DNA of 64,000 bases from an uncultured Prevotellaceae bacterium (GTDB taxonomy: Bacteria; Bacteroidota; Bacteroidia; Bacteroidales; Bacteroidaceae). The DNA lies in NCBI GenBank assembly GCA_902776195.1, contig CACYPF010000006.1, forward strand, positions 154,846 to 218,845. Reading direction: 5' to 3'. Under the pieces are notes generated by a model. That model was not told the DNA's origin and did no database searches. It saw only the letters and a program-made list of their open reading frames with translations. The translations under genes and the position numbers were made by a program. This document shows positions 49,197 to 61,853 of this stretch, piece after piece (position 1 is the stretch's first letter; each line of letters begins with the position of its first letter).

Positions 49197-52100
49197 TTTC
49201 GTTCATATACTCTCTTGGTGACATGCCGTAGAACTTCTTGAAGATGGTCGAGAAAGAGGCGGCATTGTTGAAACCGCAGGCATACATCACCTCGGTGATA
49301 TTCACATTCTGGTTGGCAAGCAGGTTTGCCGCCTGCTTCAGCCGGATATTACGGATGAAGTCGTGAGGAGTCTGTCCTGTCAGCTCTTTCATCTTACGGT
49401 GCAGATGGACGCGGCTGATACCCACCTCGTCGGCAATCATGTCGACGCTCAGGTCAGCATTGCTGATGTTCTTGTTTATCACCTGCATGATACGCTCCAA
49501 TAGCTTCTCGTCGGGTGACTTCATCTGCACCTCGTCCACCTTCTCCTCCAACTGGTCGTTACGTCCGTACTTCAGGCGTAGCATCTTATGAGTATGGATG
49601 AGGTTGACGATGGTGCGGCGCAGGATCTCCATGTTGAAAGGTTTGATGATATAGGAGTCAGCACCCGTCTCCAGTCCCTCCAGCTGGTCCTCGTCGCGGT
49701 TCTTTGCCGTCAGCAGGATGACAGGCACATGACTGGTGGCAGGATTTGCCTTCACCTTCGAGCAGAGCGTGTTACCATCCATCTCTGGCATCATGATATC
49801 AGAGATGATGAGGTCGGGAATGCTCTTTAACACCTCTGTCAGCGCTTCCTTGCCATTCTCACAACCTATCACCTTGTAGTTGTCCGATAACTCCTGGATG
49901 AGGTAGTCGCGAATCTCCTGGTCGTCCTCGGCGATAACGATGGTCTGCTGTTGGTTCGCCTTTGGAAGAGTTACCCCCCCCAAGTCGGCAGAGCCGACCA
50001 TCGTGGCATCCTCGTCAAACAAGCTGGTGGCATGTGTGACATCCTCTTTGTCGGTGATCATCTCCTCTGGTTTCAGGTGTTCGTTACCCAGTGGGATGGT
50101 GACAACGAACTCACAACCCACCTCTTCGTTATGGGCGGAGATAGTACCATGATGCAGTTCTACCAGTGAGCGGGTGAGGTCCAGTCCTATACCCGTTCCC
50201 ACCTTGCGGTCGTTGATACTGCTCGGTGTCTGATAGAATCGTTCGAAGATATGCTCCAATTTATCTTCTGGGATCTTCTCTCCGCTGTCATAGATACGGA
50301 TCGTGGCATGACTGTCGTCATGGGTGATAGTGATGCGGATGATACCCCCTGTTGGTGTATATTTAAAGGCGTTCGACAAGATATTGACAACGACCTTGTC
50401 GAAATTGCCACGGTCAATCCAGACCGGCAGCATCTGAGTGTCGTGCTCATAGCTGAACTGGATATTCTTCGTCTTTGCCTGTTGGGTGAAAAGGTTATGG
50501 ATATCCCTTACAAAACCGATCAGGTCGGTCTCACACATATGCATCTGCATCTGACCCTTGTCAATCTTACGGAGGTCCATCATCTGGTTGATAAGCCCCA
50601 AGATACGTTCGGCATTGCGTCGGATGGTCTCATAGATGCTGCGACGGTGCGGGTCGTCATCTTGTTTCATCAGGGAGAGCAAAGGTGATACTATCAAAGT
50701 CATAGGTGTACGTATCTCATGACTGATATTCATGAAGAAACGTAGCTTTGCCTCACCCATCTCCTCGGCATGAATATGCTCTTGAAGGCGCAAACGGTCT
50801 TGTTCCTTGTGCCGGCGATAGAGCAGGTATCTCCAGACGATAAAGGCGAGTAGTAACAGATAGCAGACGTAAGCAAGGTAGGTGCGATACCACGGAGCAT
50901 GGATATATACCGTGAAGCAACGCTCTTCCGTCATCTGGTTGTTACGCTGTGCCACAACGCAGAAATCATAGTTTCCTGGTGCCATGTGGGAAAAAGTGAT
51001 CTCATTGGTTCCTGGTTGCAGGCGAACCCAATCTTCCTTGTTGATGCGATAACTGTAAATGATATGCTCAGGGTTGTCGTAGGTCAGTGTTGACAACTGG
51101 ATGGTAAACGAGTTATCCCCACTGCTCAGGGCAAAGCGTTTGGAGGCGATGACCGTCGTATCGGTGACATGATACCACCCGGATTTCGTCTCTGGGGTAA
51201 CCAACTCACCGTTGATGAAGAAAGCAGTCAACTTGACATCAGCCTTCCACTCTGTCTGTTTGATGTCGGAGGGGTTAAACCAAGTCACACCACCGACACC
51301 GCCGAAAATCATCGTCCCGTTGGGCGAGACACTGGAGGCACCATCGCTGAACTCATTACTTTGCAGTCCGTTGTCTACAAAGAAGCTCTGGGTTAATTTT
51401 GTTTGGGGGTTATAGCGGCACAGTCCGTGGTCGGTACCCAGCCAGATCATCCCCTGCTTACCTTGCTGGATGGAGGCGATACCATTGTCTGCCAGTCCTT
51501 TCTCCATGTCCATATGCCGTAGCTCCTTGTTGGCGAGGTTATAGCTATAGAGCCCGTTGTTGGTGCCAATCCATAGCTTGTTGTCGTATTCCTTGATGAC
51601 ACGAATAGGGGTGCCATAGTTAATCGTATTGACACCAAAGACTTTTGTCCAGCTCTCTGTAGCAATATCCAGGCAACAGGCACCCATCGTGGTGGCGAGA
51701 TAGACACGCTTCCCATCAGGTGAGATAGACATCTTGGAGATATAGTCGTTCACCAGACTGTTGGCTTTCCTGTCAGTAACAGCATTCTCTGAGGTCTTGT
51801 AGGTCTTTATCTCACCAGTTTTGAGTTGTAGGCGTATGAGACCATCACCCATTGTGGCAAGCCAGAGGGTTCCTTGTTGGTCACAGACTAAGTCGAAAAC
51901 ACTGACGGCATTCCCTTGAGGCAATGGCTGGTGGTGGAAAGAATGGCTCTTGGTGTCAACCCAGCCGCATCCCTCACGGAAGGAGCCCACCCAGATACGT
52001 CCTTGGTTATCTTCTGTGATGCTAAGGATGGTACTGGGGAAATTCTCCTTATAGTGAAAAGTTGGGCGTTTGTTCTCGTCGAAACTATAGAGCCCGTCTT

Positions 52101-53178
52101 TATCGGTTCCTATCCATGTCCTGCCTTTGCTGTCAATCAGGACACTGGTCACACAAGCCTGTCCTATCAGGTTGTTCGCTCCCAGTTTGAATCCCATATA
52201 ATTAAAAGGTGTCTCCGTGCGAGGCTGCATGAAGATACCCTTCTGCAACAGTCCCAGCCAGACATTCCCAGTCTTGTCCTCCACGATAGAGTAGCACTTG
52301 CTCTTGGACAGGTCGACCTCTCTGCTGTAATAGGGGTTGTTGGTTAATATCCCTGTCTGAGGCTGGAAGATACCCATTCCCATTCCGTCATAGCCTAACA
52401 GGAGTTCTCCTTTCATATTATTATATATCTCAACGACGGGCAAAGCTCCCGTCACCTCGATATGCTCGAAGAATCCCTTCTGTGTCAATACATAAAGACC
52501 GTTCTTTGCCGTACCGACATAGATTCTTCCGTCTCTGCCCTCGCAGACACTTCGTATTTGGGTACGTGTGGCATCATCTTCGAAATAGCGGAAGGTCTTG
52601 TTGCCGTCATAACATACCAGTCCTTGTTCCTCGGTAACCAGCCATATCCGTTGTTGCTGATCTTCTATCATGCAGTGTACCCCGATGATGTCAGCAAGTG
52701 CTCCACCCATCTGGTGCGCATTCTCCTTGTCAGTAAGGCGGAGAAGTCCATGACCAGAGGTTCCGATCAGTATTTCTCCGTTCTCCCGCTCCAAGAGGCA
52801 GGTGACGTAGGGTGGCATGACATGGTCTTGCAGGTCGTGTACCTTGATGTCTTTGAAGCGGTAGCCATTGAACGACTGCAGGGCACCATACATACCCACA
52901 TAGAAAAGTCCGTTACGGTCTTGCACCATGCAGTTGACATAGTTACTTGCCATTCCCAGTTCCGCTTTCTTCTCTTTCTTAAACAGTCGGAACTGATAAC
53001 CGTCATATTTGTTCAGTCCATTACGGGTTGCCACCCAGATGAATCCATCCCTATCAAGGTATATTTCACTGACGAAACTACTTGACAGCTGTTTGTCTGC
53101 GTCAAATAATTTCCCCGTTTGAGCAGTCATACTCAAAGGCATGAAAAAGAACAGAAATACAAGAACTTTACTATTCAT
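49180..53178 (-). CDS. Hybrid two-component system sensor/regulator (HTCS)
   Basis: About 1332 residues, all parts of a two-component system in one protein. Signal peptide (MNSKVLVFLFFF...TAQ); periplasmic beta-propeller of Reg_prop repeats (IYLDRDGFIWVATRNGLNKYDG and many like it) to ~690; Y_Y_Y domain; one TM helix near 770; HisKA with MNISHEIRTPMTL; HATPase with NILSNAFKYTP; receiver domain with DLIISDIMMPEMDG; C-terminal AraC HTH. HTCS proteins sense oligosaccharides and switch on nearby utilisation genes. Its likely targets here are the GH10-CE1 and GH43 genes. Met at 53190 is an alternative start four codons upstream. Confidence 0.94.
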   Translation of the reverse strand: MNSKVLVFLFFFMPLSMTAQTGKLFDADKQLSSSFVSEIYLDRDGFIWVATRNGLNKYDGYQFRLFKKEKKAELGMASNYVNCMVQDRNGLFYVGMYGALQSFNGYRFKDIKVHDLQDHVMPPYVTCLLERENGEILIGTSGHGLLRLTDKENAHQMGGALADIIGVHCMIEDQQQRIWLVTEEQGLVCYDGNKTFRYFEDDATRTQIRSVCEGRDGRIYVGTAKNGLYVLTQKGFFEHIEVTGALPVVEIYNNMKGELLLGYDGMGMGIFQPQTGILTNNPYYSREVDLSKSKCYSIVEDKTGNVWLGLLQKGIFMQPRTETPFNYMGFKLGANNLIGQACVTSVLIDSKGRTWIGTDKDGLYSFDENKRPTFHYKENFPSTILSITEDNQGRIWVGSFREGCGWVDTKSHSFHHQPLPQGNAVSVFDLVCDQQGTLWLATMGDGLIRLQLKTGEIKTYKTSENAVTDRKANSLVNDYISKMSISPDGKRVYLATTMGACCLDIATESWTKVFGVNTINYGTPIRVIKEYDNKLWIGTNNGLYSYNLANKELRHMDMEKGLADNGIASIQQGKQGMIWLGTDHGLCRYNPQTKLTQSFFVDNGLQSNEFSDGASSVSPNGTMIFGGVGGVTWFNPSDIKQTEWKADVKLTAFFINGELVTPETKSGWYHVTDTTVIASKRFALSSGDNSFTIQLSTLTYDNPEHIIYSYRINKEDWVRLQPGTNEITFSHMAPGNYDFCVVAQRNNQMTEERCFTVYIHAPWYRTYLAYVCYLLLLAFIVWRYLLYRRHKEQDRLRLQEHIHAEEMGEAKLRFFMNISHEIRTPMTLIVSPLLSLMKQDDDPHRRSIYETIRRNAERILGLINQMMDLRKIDKGQMQMHMCETDLIGFVRDIHNLFTQQAKTKNIQFSYEHDTQMLPVWIDRGNFDKVVVNILSNAFKYTPTGGIIRITITHDDSHATIRIYDSGEKIPEDKLEHIFERFYQTPSSINDRKVGTGIGLDLTRSLVELHHGTISAHNEEVGCEFVVTIPLGNEHLKPEEMITDKEDVTHATSLFDEDATMVGSADLGGVTLPKANQQQTIVIAEDDQEIRDYLIQELSDNYKVIGCENGKEALTEVLKSIPDLIISDIMMPEMDGNTLCSKVKANPATSHVPVILLTAKNRDEDQLEGLETGADSYIIKPFNMEILRRTIVNLIHTHKMLRLKYGRNDQLEEKVDEVQMKSPDEKLLERIMQVINKNISNADLSVDMIADEVGISRVHLHRKMKELTGQTPHDFIRNIRLKQAANLLANQNVNITEVMYACGFNNAASFSTIFKKFYGMSPREYMNERREGK

Positions 53179-53219
53179 ATCAGTTTGCATAGTTATGATT
53201 ATGTTACATCAGAACAAAT

Positions 53220-53253
53220 GCAAAGATACAACTTTTTATGATATGTATCATAA
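53220..53253 (-). promoter_or_regulatory. HTCS promoter with palindromic regulator-like site
   Basis: The -7 box (minus strand TATCTTTGC) is at 53220-53228. Seven nt upstream lies the perfect 18-bp palindrome TTATGATATGTATCATAA (53236-53253), whose first 11 bases are identical to a half-site upstream of the GH43 gene. It could serve autoregulation. Confidence 0.65.
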
Positions 53254-53301
53254 TTTCTTATAGAAGAAAGATGGCAAATGTTACTTTTGGCAAAGTTTCC
53301 G

Positions 53302-54708
53302 TTACTTTTCGACCTTTTTATTGGTGAAATCTGGAGTGTTGAAGGAATAGAGAGAACGGCGGTAATACGCTTTGGGATTTCTTTGCGGGAGCAGGAAGGG
53401 CTTTGTTGCCGTACCATTCTCCATGGAAGAGAAGAAGATTTGGGTATAAAGTCCGTTCTCCCTGCGACTGGTGAACAGGAACCAGTGACTGTTTGTTGAC
53501 CAGTTGTGGAAACTTTCCGCACGCCGACTATTCACTTCGTTCATCGGGCGAGTCTCACCCTTCTGGAGGTCGAGTAACCAAAGGTCTGCTTCAGGATGCC
53601 ATATTGAGAAATAACCATAATATAATGTGGTGTACATCAGATATCTCCCGTTATACGAAGGTCTTGGCCATGTCACACTTTTTCCTATGTTCTGGGCATG
53701 GATGAGTGTGTCCACCTTGTTCCCAAATTTTCCTGTCTCCGCATGGAAGGCGACCCGGCAGAGGTTATATTTCTGCTTGTCGTAGCCTGTAGGATATGTC
53801 TGTTGGCGGGCAGTGACGAAATACAACCATTTCCCGTCAGAGGAGAAGGCAGGACAGTTCTCTGCCCAGTCAGCACGCATAATGAGCGTGTCCTTAATGA
53901 CTTGGCGCGTCTCAGTATCATAGACGAATACATCGGATTGTGTATCATAGACCTCTATACGCTTGTTATTGGTGAGATGGAACATTTGGGCTGTTTTATT
54001 GGTTGAGAAAGCACAGTAGCGTCCGTTTGGGTGCCAGTATGGATAGACCATTGAGCCGCCTATGCTGTCATTGCGTCCTTTCAGGAAATCGTCTTTCCCT
54101 CCACGATGGATGACAGTAGCGCCCTGTGGACCTCTGAGATGATAGACATATTGGTCGGGACTGGTGCGGTTTGCCGTATGGCAGTTGACACACATACCGG
54201 AAGCGGGAGAGTTCTCGTACAGTATGGTTTCCTCGAAGGTGGAGAGGTCACGTTCATAAATCCCCATCTTACTGTAAATCTTGTAACTGGGAGGGATACG
54301 GCGGTAAGTGATACCCCATTCGTCCAGTGGATATCTGCTGACAAAAATGTTGAATGGTAAGTATGATGTCCATTGCCCGTTTTTCTCTGCTACTACGGTC
54401 ACTTGTAGTTTTCCTCCTTTATTGTGTTCTAATAATTGATGCCATTCATCAATATCGAGGTCAGCATAATCCCCATTGACATGCATACTACCCGTCTTGG
54501 AACCTCGAATGGTCACATCAACAGTCGTCACCTCATCATCTGCCATAGAGAAATTCAAGGGGGCTATCCCGACGGGGATGGTGACATCCACATAATCAGG
54601 ATAGATAGAAGGGAGTTCCTTACTCATTCTGACATGGTGTGGCTGTGACGTGCATCCTGTCAGCATACACAATAACCAAAGCCATCCTATTGTTTGTAGT
54701 AATCTCAT
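53302..54708 (-). CDS. Lipoprotein with CxxCH motif and TolB-like propeller
   Basis: 468 residues. Lipobox LTGC (Cys19). After a beta-rich N-domain comes CVNCHTA near 174-180, a CxxCH of the kind that binds haem c. The C-terminal half has PD40/TolB-type repeats (PYWHPNGRYCAFS; PAFSSDGKWLYFVTAR; WPRPSYNGRYLMYTT). Bacteroidales relatives are sometimes labelled cytochrome c biosynthesis or TolB-like; no function is established that I can name. It lies 6 nt after the membrane protein gene and is probably co-transcribed with it. Confidence 0.75.
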   Translation of the reverse strand: MRLLQTIGWLWLLCMLTGCTSQPHHVRMSKELPSIYPDYVDVTIPVGIAPLNFSMADDEVTTVDVTIRGSKTGSMHVNGDYADLDIDEWHQLLEHNKGGKLQVTVVAEKNGQWTSYLPFNIFVSRYPLDEWGITYRRIPPSYKIYSKMGIYERDLSTFEETILYENSPASGMCVNCHTANRTSPDQYVYHLRGPQGATVIHRGGKDDFLKGRNDSIGGSMVYPYWHPNGRYCAFSTNKTAQMFHLTNNKRIEVYDTQSDVFVYDTETRQVIKDTLIMRADWAENCPAFSSDGKWLYFVTARQQTYPTGYDKQKYNLCRVAFHAETGKFGNKVDTLIHAQNIGKSVTWPRPSYNGRYLMYTTLYYGYFSIWHPEADLWLLDLQKGETRPMNEVNSRRAESFHNWSTNSHWFLFTSRRENGLYTQIFFSSMENGTATKPFLLPQRNPKAYYRRSLYSFNTPDFTNKKVEK

Positions 54709-54714
54709 ATTCTC

Positions 54715-55770
54715 TTAATAAAAGAATGTATCGTCGGTTTGTTGGTATATTTCTTGCAGCCTTCGGTAAACTGGATGTTGACGAATAAGTTGCGGGTGCT
54801 CTGCCAGAGGCTTCATCTTTCTTGCCCATGTTCTATATAATGAGGTGTCTTCCAGTATACTGATATATTTTAAGGCGACCTCATACTGTCCGGTGATGAG
54901 GCTCGTCTCCACCAGACGGCTCAGTGCCCTGCCACTCTTGTTGTGACTGGGTATAGACTCCATAGCCTCGAAAGTGGCGCGCTGTGACATATTCACCAAT
55001 CCTAAATGGAAATACACCTCATCCATGATGAAAGCTGATGACTCACTATGCAGAGACAGGTTGGAAAAGACATCAGCACGGTAGAGATCTTCCTCAGGAA
55101 TACGCTTCAGATAGTATTCCGCCAATCGTTCCGCATGCTGGATGGCAAGCGAAGGGGAGGGGTGCCTGTGGAATTCTTCTACAATACCGGTCCAGTCTTT
55201 CATGCGTACCATGAGGTCGTATCTCATTTCTTCCAAGGTGCTCTTACGTTCTTCCTCCCAATAATAATCTGCAATACCAGGTCCCGTCATCCAGAAAATG
55301 ACAGGCAGAAGGATGATCATAGAGATCGTTTTTCCCTTTTTTTGTTGGGGAAGAAATGCCAGCCATGTTATCAACAGTATGATAGCAATGGTAGGAGTCA
55401 GTGGAATATAGGGGAATAGGGAAAGTCCCCAGAGTGCCAGGGGAGGAAGGAATGACAGCAGGGGATACTTGTTTCCGAGGAGTTGTCTGGAAAGACCGTA
55501 GGTCAGCAGGAAGAGGATGGCATAGATGCAGGCACCATAGACGGGGTTCCTGAAAAACTGCACGAGGCATTCTGCGATATATTGGGCGAATCCTCCAGGT
55601 GTCGTGATACGTTCTGTGAAATAATCCCATGTCCAGAGGAATAGCTGTGACTGTTCCCTCATCGTCAAGATGTGGGGATAAAGAAATAGCCAGAAGCAAA
55701 ACACTAAAATGGCGAGTGTAGCCACGAGGAGCTGTTGCCAATGATTTGATGCCCAGTTCTTATTCTTCAT
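54715..55770 (-). CDS. Multi-spanning membrane protein with TPR-like C-terminus
   Basis: 351 residues. Five or so hydrophobic helices in the first 165 residues (QLLVATLAILVFCFWLFLYP; PPLALWGLSLFPYIPLTPTI; MIILLPVIFWMTGPGIADYYW) are followed by a soluble helical region with TPR character (SLAIQHAERLAEYYLKRIPE). It resembles uncharacterised Bacteroidales membrane proteins (DUF6057-like in my judgement) found beside the CxxCH lipoprotein; those I recall are longer, so this may be a shortened form. Role unknown. Confidence 0.6.
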   Translation of the reverse strand: MKNKNWASNHWQQLLVATLAILVFCFWLFLYPHILTMREQSQLFLWTWDYFTERITTPGGFAQYIAECLVQFFRNPVYGACIYAILFLLTYGLSRQLLGNKYPLLSFLPPLALWGLSLFPYIPLTPTIAIILLITWLAFLPQQKKGKTISMIILLPVIFWMTGPGIADYYWEEERKSTLEEMRYDLMVRMKDWTGIVEEFHRHPSPSLAIQHAERLAEYYLKRIPEEDLYRADVFSNLSLHSESSAFIMDEVYFHLGLVNMSQRATFEAMESIPSHNKSGRALSRLVETSLITGQYEVALKYISILEDTSLYRTWARKMKPLAEHPQLIRQHPVYRRLQEIYQQTDDTFFY

Positions 55771-55783
55771 TTGGTAGACACTA

Positions 55784-55812
55784 TCGGCTATACCCTCCGA
55801 GGCTATAGCCGA
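55784..55812. terminator. Possible terminator after the GH10-CE1 gene
   Basis: TCGGCTATA (55784-55792) pairs with TATAGCCGA (55804-55812), 11-nt loop. No T-tract on the minus strand, so termination is uncertain. Confidence 0.4.
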
Positions 55813-55849
55813 CAGCCATTACTATATAGAATAATCTTGTATTCATAGA

Positions 55850-58246
<2,397 letters not shown>

Positions 58247-58255
58247 TTAAAAGAG

Positions 58256-59698
58256 ATGGAGATTCAAAGACCTTCCGTAGAGCGGGTGTTCCAGATTTTC
58301 AAGGAACTGAACCGTATTCCACGCCCTTCACATCATGAAGAGCTCGTTGCTGACTACCTGTGCCAGTTCGCAGAACACCTGCATCTGGACTATCAAAGGG
58401 ACGCACAAAACTGTGTTGTCATCCGCAAGGCTGCCACACCTGGGCATGAGGGTGCGGAGCCTGTCGTACTGTTGAACCACATGGATATGGTATGTGTGGG
58501 TATGGACGATCCGCAGCATGACACAGTTGAGGCATTTACCGAAGGCGGATGGATGAGGGCACGGGGCACCTCGCTGGGTGCCGATAACGGTATAGGACTG
58601 TCGATGGCTCTTGCCGTACTGGAGAGTAACGAGGTGGTACACGGACCACTGGAGGTCATCACCACCACCAATGAGGAGGATGGTATGTCGGGTGCCGCTA
58701 ACCTGTCGGCAGACTTTATCAAAGGACGGAAGGTGATTAACCTTGACTCGGAGGACTATGACACCATCACTACTGGGGCTGCGGGTGCCTGTCTGCAGTT
58801 CCACCGCATCCCCGTCAAGCGGAAAGCGGCTCCCGGGGGTAAGCGTCGCTGGTATCGTATCACGTTCAAAGGAGGACTGGGTGGTCACTCGGGAGTCGAT
58901 ATCAACAAAGGGCGCTGCTCTGCGGTAGTCCCTGTCTGGGCGGTATTGGCTGCGATTTATAATGAATACGACTTCGATGTGGCTTCTATCAACATCGGTG
59001 AGGCGAATGCGTCAATAGCCTCGACTGCGGAGGTGGTTATCACCATTCCCTCTGGCAGCGGTGCAGAGTTCGTGAAAGAGCAGCAAGACATGATGAACCA
59101 GTGGCTGCGTGAAGAGTATCCCAACGACCCTGACATGACGTGTGTCATTGAGAAGTGTGAGCGTCAGGAGACGGTAATCGACACAGCAGCCTTCGAGGCA
59201 TTGATGACTTGTCTGGAACAGCTTCCTCAGGGTGTAGTGGAGATGAGCAGCTCCATGAAGGACACGGTGGAGACCTCTAATAACGTGGGGCGTGTCGTGA
59301 CAGAGGACGATCATATCTTTGTCTCTACGCATACTCGCAGTTTCATCGACAAAGAGATGGAACTGTTGAGCCAGCGGATTGCTGATGTGTTCCGTACCGC
59401 AGGAGCTGTCTCTGAGGTGGTGATGTCTGCCCCCGCATGGCAGGAAGACCAACAGTCGCCCTTCATGGAGATGACTTCCGACACATTCTATGACGTACTG
59501 GGATGGCGGCCACGGAAAGTGGCGATGCACTTTGTCCTGGAGGCAGGATACTTTGTCGCTAAGTACCCGGGTATCCAGATTGCCTGCATCGGTCCCCGCA
59601 TCGTCGAGCCACACTCCACCAGTGAGCGGTTGGAGGTAAAGACGGTCGGTGATATTTGGCAAGTGTTACTGGAGCTGCTGACACGGCTGTGTAAGTGA
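58256..59698 (+). CDS. pepD: Aminoacyl-histidine dipeptidase (PepD, M20)
   Basis: 480 residues, cytosolic M20 metallopeptidase hydrolysing Xaa-His and other dipeptides. Metal site residues are visible in VVLLNHMDMV (H), LGADNGIG (bridging D), TTNEEDGMSGA (catalytic and metal Glu), NLDSED (D) and the C-terminal PHSTSERL (H). A lid/dimerisation domain lies between ~190 and 390. ATG 58256 (MEIQRPSVERVFQIFKEL) is chosen since the longer frame runs into the promoter. It is a housekeeping gene amid the xylan genes and overlaps the GH31 3' end by 33 nt tail to tail. Confidence 0.95.
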   Translation: MEIQRPSVERVFQIFKELNRIPRPSHHEELVADYLCQFAEHLHLDYQRDAQNCVVIRKAATPGHEGAEPVVLLNHMDMVCVGMDDPQHDTVEAFTEGGWMRARGTSLGADNGIGLSMALAVLESNEVVHGPLEVITTTNEEDGMSGAANLSADFIKGRKVINLDSEDYDTITTGAAGACLQFHRIPVKRKAAPGGKRRWYRITFKGGLGGHSGVDINKGRCSAVVPVWAVLAAIYNEYDFDVASINIGEANASIASTAEVVITIPSGSGAEFVKEQQDMMNQWLREEYPNDPDMTCVIEKCERQETVIDTAAFEALMTCLEQLPQGVVEMSSSMKDTVETSNNVGRVVTEDDHIFVSTHTRSFIDKEMELLSQRIADVFRTAGAVSEVVMSAPAWQEDQQSPFMEMTSDTFYDVLGWRPRKVAMHFVLEAGYFVAKYPGIQIACIGPRIVEPHSTSERLEVKTVGDIWQVLLELLTRLCK

Positions 59699-61846
59699 CT
59701 GGACAAATACCGGGATATATGATTTGTCGACGGGGGTCGTCACGGTCTGTCCTCCCTCGTAATGTTGTCCGGTATGATAGTCACGCCATCCTCCTTTGTT
59801 CCGTGGCAGGTAGGTCTTCCACTGCGTCACCCCAGGTTCCGTGACAGGACTGATGAGCATGGCAGGTCCAAACATATACTCGTATTTTTGTTTTAGTGCC
59901 TCAGGGTCGTCGGCAAAATCGAAGACGAGTGGACGCATCAGGGTATAACCCTCTTCTGTGACACGCTGTGCGCACTCCTTGATATATGGAAGCAGTCGCT
60001 CTCGTTCCTTCAGGCACTTCTTGATGATGGCGAGTGCCTCAGGACCATAGTTCCATGGCTCTGTATTACTCATATACCCGTGGACACGCATCAGGGGGAG
60101 GTAGACACTTGTCTCTACCCAGCGGAGCATCCTTTCGATATACGCACTGTCTGTATACTGATTCTGGGGACGGAAGAAACCGCCTGCGTCATAGGTCCAC
60201 CAGGGGACACCGGCTGCCTGCACACCTAATCCCGCCGTGATTTGCCGGCGGAAGGTCTCCCAGTCATTGCCCACATCACCGCTCCATAATGCTGCTCCAT
60301 ACCGTTGGATGCCAGGGAAACCGCAGCGGGTGAGGATGAACGGTTCACGACCGGCAGCTACCAGTCCTTCATAGACCGTCTTATTGACAAGTAACGGATA
60401 GACATTACGCACCTGCTCTCCTGTCCATCGTCCTTTGTTCACCCGTCGCCCTGTGAGGTCGTCGTTCTCTGGTTCCGTGGCATCCTGCCACCACGCATCG
60501 ATACCTAATGGCAACAGTCTCTCACGGAAATTCCTCCAATAGGCTGCTGCTGCGTCGGTGTTGAAGAAGTCTATCCAGTCGGTGCCGGGGATATAATAGT
60601 TGTCACGTAGCATTTCCTTGCCCACTTCCGAGTTCTTGTCAATCTTCGACCATACAGAGAGCATCAGGCGGATATCCATCTGATGCAGACTGTCTGTCAG
60701 TGCCTTTGGGTCAGGATAGTACTGCTCGTCAAACTGCATGGAGTTCCATCCGTATTTCCCCCAGTACTGCCAGTCTTGCACGATCATGCTGATAGGTAAC
60801 TGCTCCTCACGGAACCGCTTTGCCGTCTGCAGGATCTCGTCAGAGGAGTGGAACCGCTCCCTGCAATGGATATAGCCTAATGCCCAGTCAGGGATGAGGG
60901 GTGCCTTGCCCGTCAGTTCACGATAGGATGCGATAATCTCGTCAGCGCTGCCGATGAATACGGTATAGTCGACTGCTGTGGCGACAGGTGAGTGGAAGAC
61001 CGTCTCGTCATTGACCACCTTATAATAAAGGACAGGAGCGTCACCTTTGGCAAGCTCTGCCGTTACCTGATGTTGTCCTTTCTCCAGATGTACGATGGTG
61101 GAGGTGGTTGGCGGCAACCATACGTTCTGCATCTCTATGACGGTCTTGCCGTCGATAGTGAGGTTATGGCGGCGTGCCATCTTCTGTCCGACATCGAGCA
61201 GGAGGGCATAGTCCCCCTCTTGTTCTACCGTCAGCGATGCCTGATAGATGTTACGCTCCCTGACTTCCTGTTTTCCACCTTCTGTAGAGGTGACATTGAC
61301 AACCTCCTTTGCCCCTGTGCCTTCCATCTTCTGGAGCTTCACCTGTTGACTTGCCGGGTTGAAATCAGTGAGTCCATAGTTATTCCATAGGATACCATAG
61401 CCCTTACTGGAGATCAGCATGGGCAGACTGATCTGGGTATTTACTTGAGTAAGCCGGCGGGACAGTCCCCGGACGTTACTATAGCCGTCCTGAAACTGTC
61501 CGAGTCCAAAGAGGTACTCGTCCTGGGGGGATGTGAAGGCAAGGGTCGCCTCTCCGTCCTGGAACTGATGGCGGGTAGCGGTGAAGATCGTCTTTCCTTT
61601 CTTGTCCTTGATACTCACCATACCCTGTTGGTTGTTCACAGCCACCTTGATGTCCCCAGCCACTTCGTCGTGCTTGACATACAACCAGTCGGGCAGGTCA
61701 TGGGTGGTCTCCCCCTGTGTATATTGGATACGTACAGCATTGGGGGCAACGGTCTTGAACGTCAGTTGTCCCTTCCCGAAAGGGATTGTCTTTGCTTGCA
61801 GGGACACACTCAACAAGAGTAGTCCCCATAGAAATAGTCGTCTCAT
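59666..61846 (-). CDS. GH31 glycosidase with PA14-like insert (likely alpha-xylosidase/alpha-glucosidase)
   Basis: 726 residues with a signal peptide (MRRLFLWGLLLLSVSLQA). The N-terminal beta domain carries a PA14-like insertion around residues 190-300 (DYALLLDVGQKMARRHNLTIDGK), as in Bacteroides xyloglucan alpha-xylosidases. The GH31 barrel follows, with the catalytic nucleophile in WWQDATEPEND and the subsite motif MIVQDWQYWGKYGW. ATG 61846 lies 7 nt after the GH43 stop, so the two form one operon; the longer frame would lie inside GH43. Alpha-xylosidase is favoured by the PA14 insert, but alpha-glucosidase is possible. Confidence 0.85.
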   Translation of the reverse strand: MRRLFLWGLLLLSVSLQAKTIPFGKGQLTFKTVAPNAVRIQYTQGETTHDLPDWLYVKHDEVAGDIKVAVNNQQGMVSIKDKKGKTIFTATRHQFQDGEATLAFTSPQDEYLFGLGQFQDGYSNVRGLSRRLTQVNTQISLPMLISSKGYGILWNNYGLTDFNPASQQVKLQKMEGTGAKEVVNVTSTEGGKQEVRERNIYQASLTVEQEGDYALLLDVGQKMARRHNLTIDGKTVIEMQNVWLPPTTSTIVHLEKGQHQVTAELAKGDAPVLYYKVVNDETVFHSPVATAVDYTVFIGSADEIIASYRELTGKAPLIPDWALGYIHCRERFHSSDEILQTAKRFREEQLPISMIVQDWQYWGKYGWNSMQFDEQYYPDPKALTDSLHQMDIRLMLSVWSKIDKNSEVGKEMLRDNYYIPGTDWIDFFNTDAAAAYWRNFRERLLPLGIDAWWQDATEPENDDLTGRRVNKGRWTGEQVRNVYPLLVNKTVYEGLVAAGREPFILTRCGFPGIQRYGAALWSGDVGNDWETFRRQITAGLGVQAAGVPWWTYDAGGFFRPQNQYTDSAYIERMLRWVETSVYLPLMRVHGYMSNTEPWNYGPEALAIIKKCLKERERLLPYIKECAQRVTEEGYTLMRPLVFDFADDPEALKQKYEYMFGPAMLISPVTEPGVTQWKTYLPRNKGGWRDYHTGQHYEGGQTVTTPVDKSYIPVFVQSLTQPCQQLQ

Positions 61847-61853
61847 GATTGAA

